Assembly: GCA_029263275.1 (NCBI GenBank)
Contig: JAJCXU010000468.1
Coordinates: forward strand, 1 to 7,530
From: Ilumatobacter sp.
GTDB lineage: Bacteria > Actinomycetota > Acidimicrobiia > Acidimicrobiales > Ilumatobacteraceae
Reading direction: 5' to 3'
DNA length: 7,530 bases
Below are positions 6,756 to 7,530 of this stretch, piece after piece. The translations under genes were made by a program, and so were the position numbers. The notes under the pieces were generated by a model. That model did no database searches, was not told the origin of the DNA, and saw nothing but the letters and a program-made list of their open reading frames with translations. How positions within the stretch are numbered: position 1 is the first letter of the stretch; each line of letters starts with the position of its first letter.

Positions 6756-7530
6756 ATGTCAGAACCCGCGGCTTACCTCGAACCCGAGGGGATGACGCTA
6801 CGCACCTACACGTCGGTGCTTCGTCGTCGGAAGTCACTCGTGATTCTGCCCATGCTGCTCGTGTCGATCACAGCATTTGCGATGTCGCTCGCCCAGACGA
6901 AGCAGTATCGGGCTTCCACTGAGGTCCTGGTGAAAGAACCGCCATCGGCCACAGCGATCGGCGCGCCCGAGCGCCCGATGCAGCAGCGCGTACTCCAGAA
7001 CGAATTGCAGCGGGCCCAAGGCTCGGCGATGCGTGACGATGTACGTGACATCATCGGAACCGAGCCAAGAATTTCAGTGCGTCTCGCCGCGAGCGAAGAT
7101 GTCGATGTCTTCGTCTTCACTGGTGAGAGTGGCAACCCTGAACTGGCAGCAGCATCCGCTGACGCCTACGCGAACGTGTACATCACTCAGCGCCGTGCCT
7201 CGATCACGGTCGATCTGGAAGCGCAGGCAAAGGTCATTCGGGATGAACTCGATGATCTCGCGGGCCAAGCATCAGAGGGCCTGAGCGAGGAGCAACTCCT
7301 CGACAGAGACCTGCAACGGGACTCATATGATTTCCAGCTCGACCAGCTCGCGACGTCCATCAACCTCGCCCAGCAATCCGGGGCCTCGATCATCGACGCA
7401 GCACAGGTCCCGTCCACGCCGTTCGAACCAACTCCGAAGCGGAACGCAGCGCTCGGGTTGATCGTCGGGCTGTTTCTTGGGATCGGAACGGCGTTGCTCG
7501 TCGACTACTTCGACAACTCGCTTCGCGACG
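6756..7530 (+). CDS. Wzz/polysaccharide co-polymerase family protein, probable N-terminal part of a BY-type tyrosine kinase (3' truncated)
   Basis: The frame from ATG 6756 stays open to the window end: 258 full codons with no stop. The product has a cytoplasmic N-terminus ending in Arg/Lys (R23-R-R-K26), a first membrane helix (about 28-46), and a mainly helical extracytoplasmic region with a likely coiled-coil stretch (about 145-200). It then has the Pro-rich motif before the second helix (PSTPFEPTPKRN, Lys228), a Gly-rich second helix (about 231-249) and DYFDNSLRD. This is the Wzz/CapA/YveK layout that controls polymer length and export. DYFDNSLRD marks the passage to the cytoplasm, where in many actinomycetes a Walker-type tyrosine kinase domain follows in the same chain; that part is outside the window. 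Met13 (6792) is an alternative start. No Shine-Dalgarno is seen ahead of 6756, so leaderless translation is possible. The neighbouring tyrosine phosphatase supports a kinase partner. Confidence 0.88.
   Translation, partial: MSEPAAYLEPEGMTLRTYTSVLRRRKSLVILPMLLVSITAFAMSLAQTKQYRASTEVLVKEPPSATAIGAPERPMQQRVLQNELQRAQGSAMRDDVRDIIGTEPRISVRLAASEDVDVFVFTGESGNPELAAASADAYANVYITQRRASITVDLEAQAKVIRDELDDLAGQASEGLSEEQLLDRDLQRDSYDFQLDQLATSINLAQQSGASIIDAAQVPSTPFEPTPKRNAALGLIVGLFLGIGTALLVDYFDNSLRD

Noticed and set aside
1..7530. Search by eye for tRNA, rRNA, insertion sequences and CRISPR arrays
   Set aside because: None was seen; nearly all of the window is accounted for by six protein-coding genes with short gaps.

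Overview
The window is high-GC DNA that reads as a chromosomal segment of an actinomycete-type bacterium. The best guess is a member of the Acidimicrobiia, such as an Ilumatobacter relative. This rests on the RpoC sequence, which lacks the large trigger-loop insertion of E. coli and has an actinobacterial-style acidic tail, on the LytR_C-type envelope protein, and on general protein style. The assignment is inference; no 16S rRNA or other marker is present.

Layout. (1) Positions 1-1985, + strand: the C-terminal 660 residues of the RNA polymerase beta' subunit (rpoC), its start lying outside the window. (2) Positions 1986-2125: an unusually long, nearly perfect 59-nt hairpin that probably terminates the rpoBC transcript, then a 12-bp perfect palindrome that may be an operator. 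(3) Positions 2126-4456, + strand: a two-module RND/MMPL-family membrane exporter (COG1033-like). (4) Positions 4457-4605: a short intergenic region with a 7-2-7 inverted repeat and a possible four-codon leader. (5) Positions 4606-5421, + strand: a priming polyprenyl-phosphate sugar-1-phosphate transferase. (6) Positions 5447-6022, - strand: a low-molecular-weight protein tyrosine phosphatase. (7) Positions 6062-6736, - strand: a membrane-anchored protein with a long Thr-rich linker and a LytR_C domain. (8) Positions 6756-7530, + strand, running off the end: a Wzz/polysaccharide co-polymerase membrane protein, probably the front end of a BY-type tyrosine kinase. It has no stop codon inside the window, so a search limited to closed ORFs would miss it.

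How they fit. Genes 5-8 look like the edge of an exopolysaccharide or capsule locus. The priming transferase loads the first sugar on the lipid carrier and the Wzz-like protein governs chain length and export. The phosphatase is the usual counterpart of the BY-kinase that Wzz domains are paired with or fused to, and the LytR_C protein may act at the cell wall. LytR_C and the phosphatase form a two-gene minus-strand unit divergent from the Wzz gene, with an inverted repeat lying across the divergent start region. The phosphatase is convergent with the priming transferase. The RND exporter may export a lipid or envelope component, but nothing in the window fixes its substrate. No tRNA, rRNA, CRISPR array or insertion sequence was seen. 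No wholly new system is evident; the most interesting points are the long rpoC-terminal hairpin, the operator-like palindromes and the phosphatase/LytR_C/Wzz arrangement.
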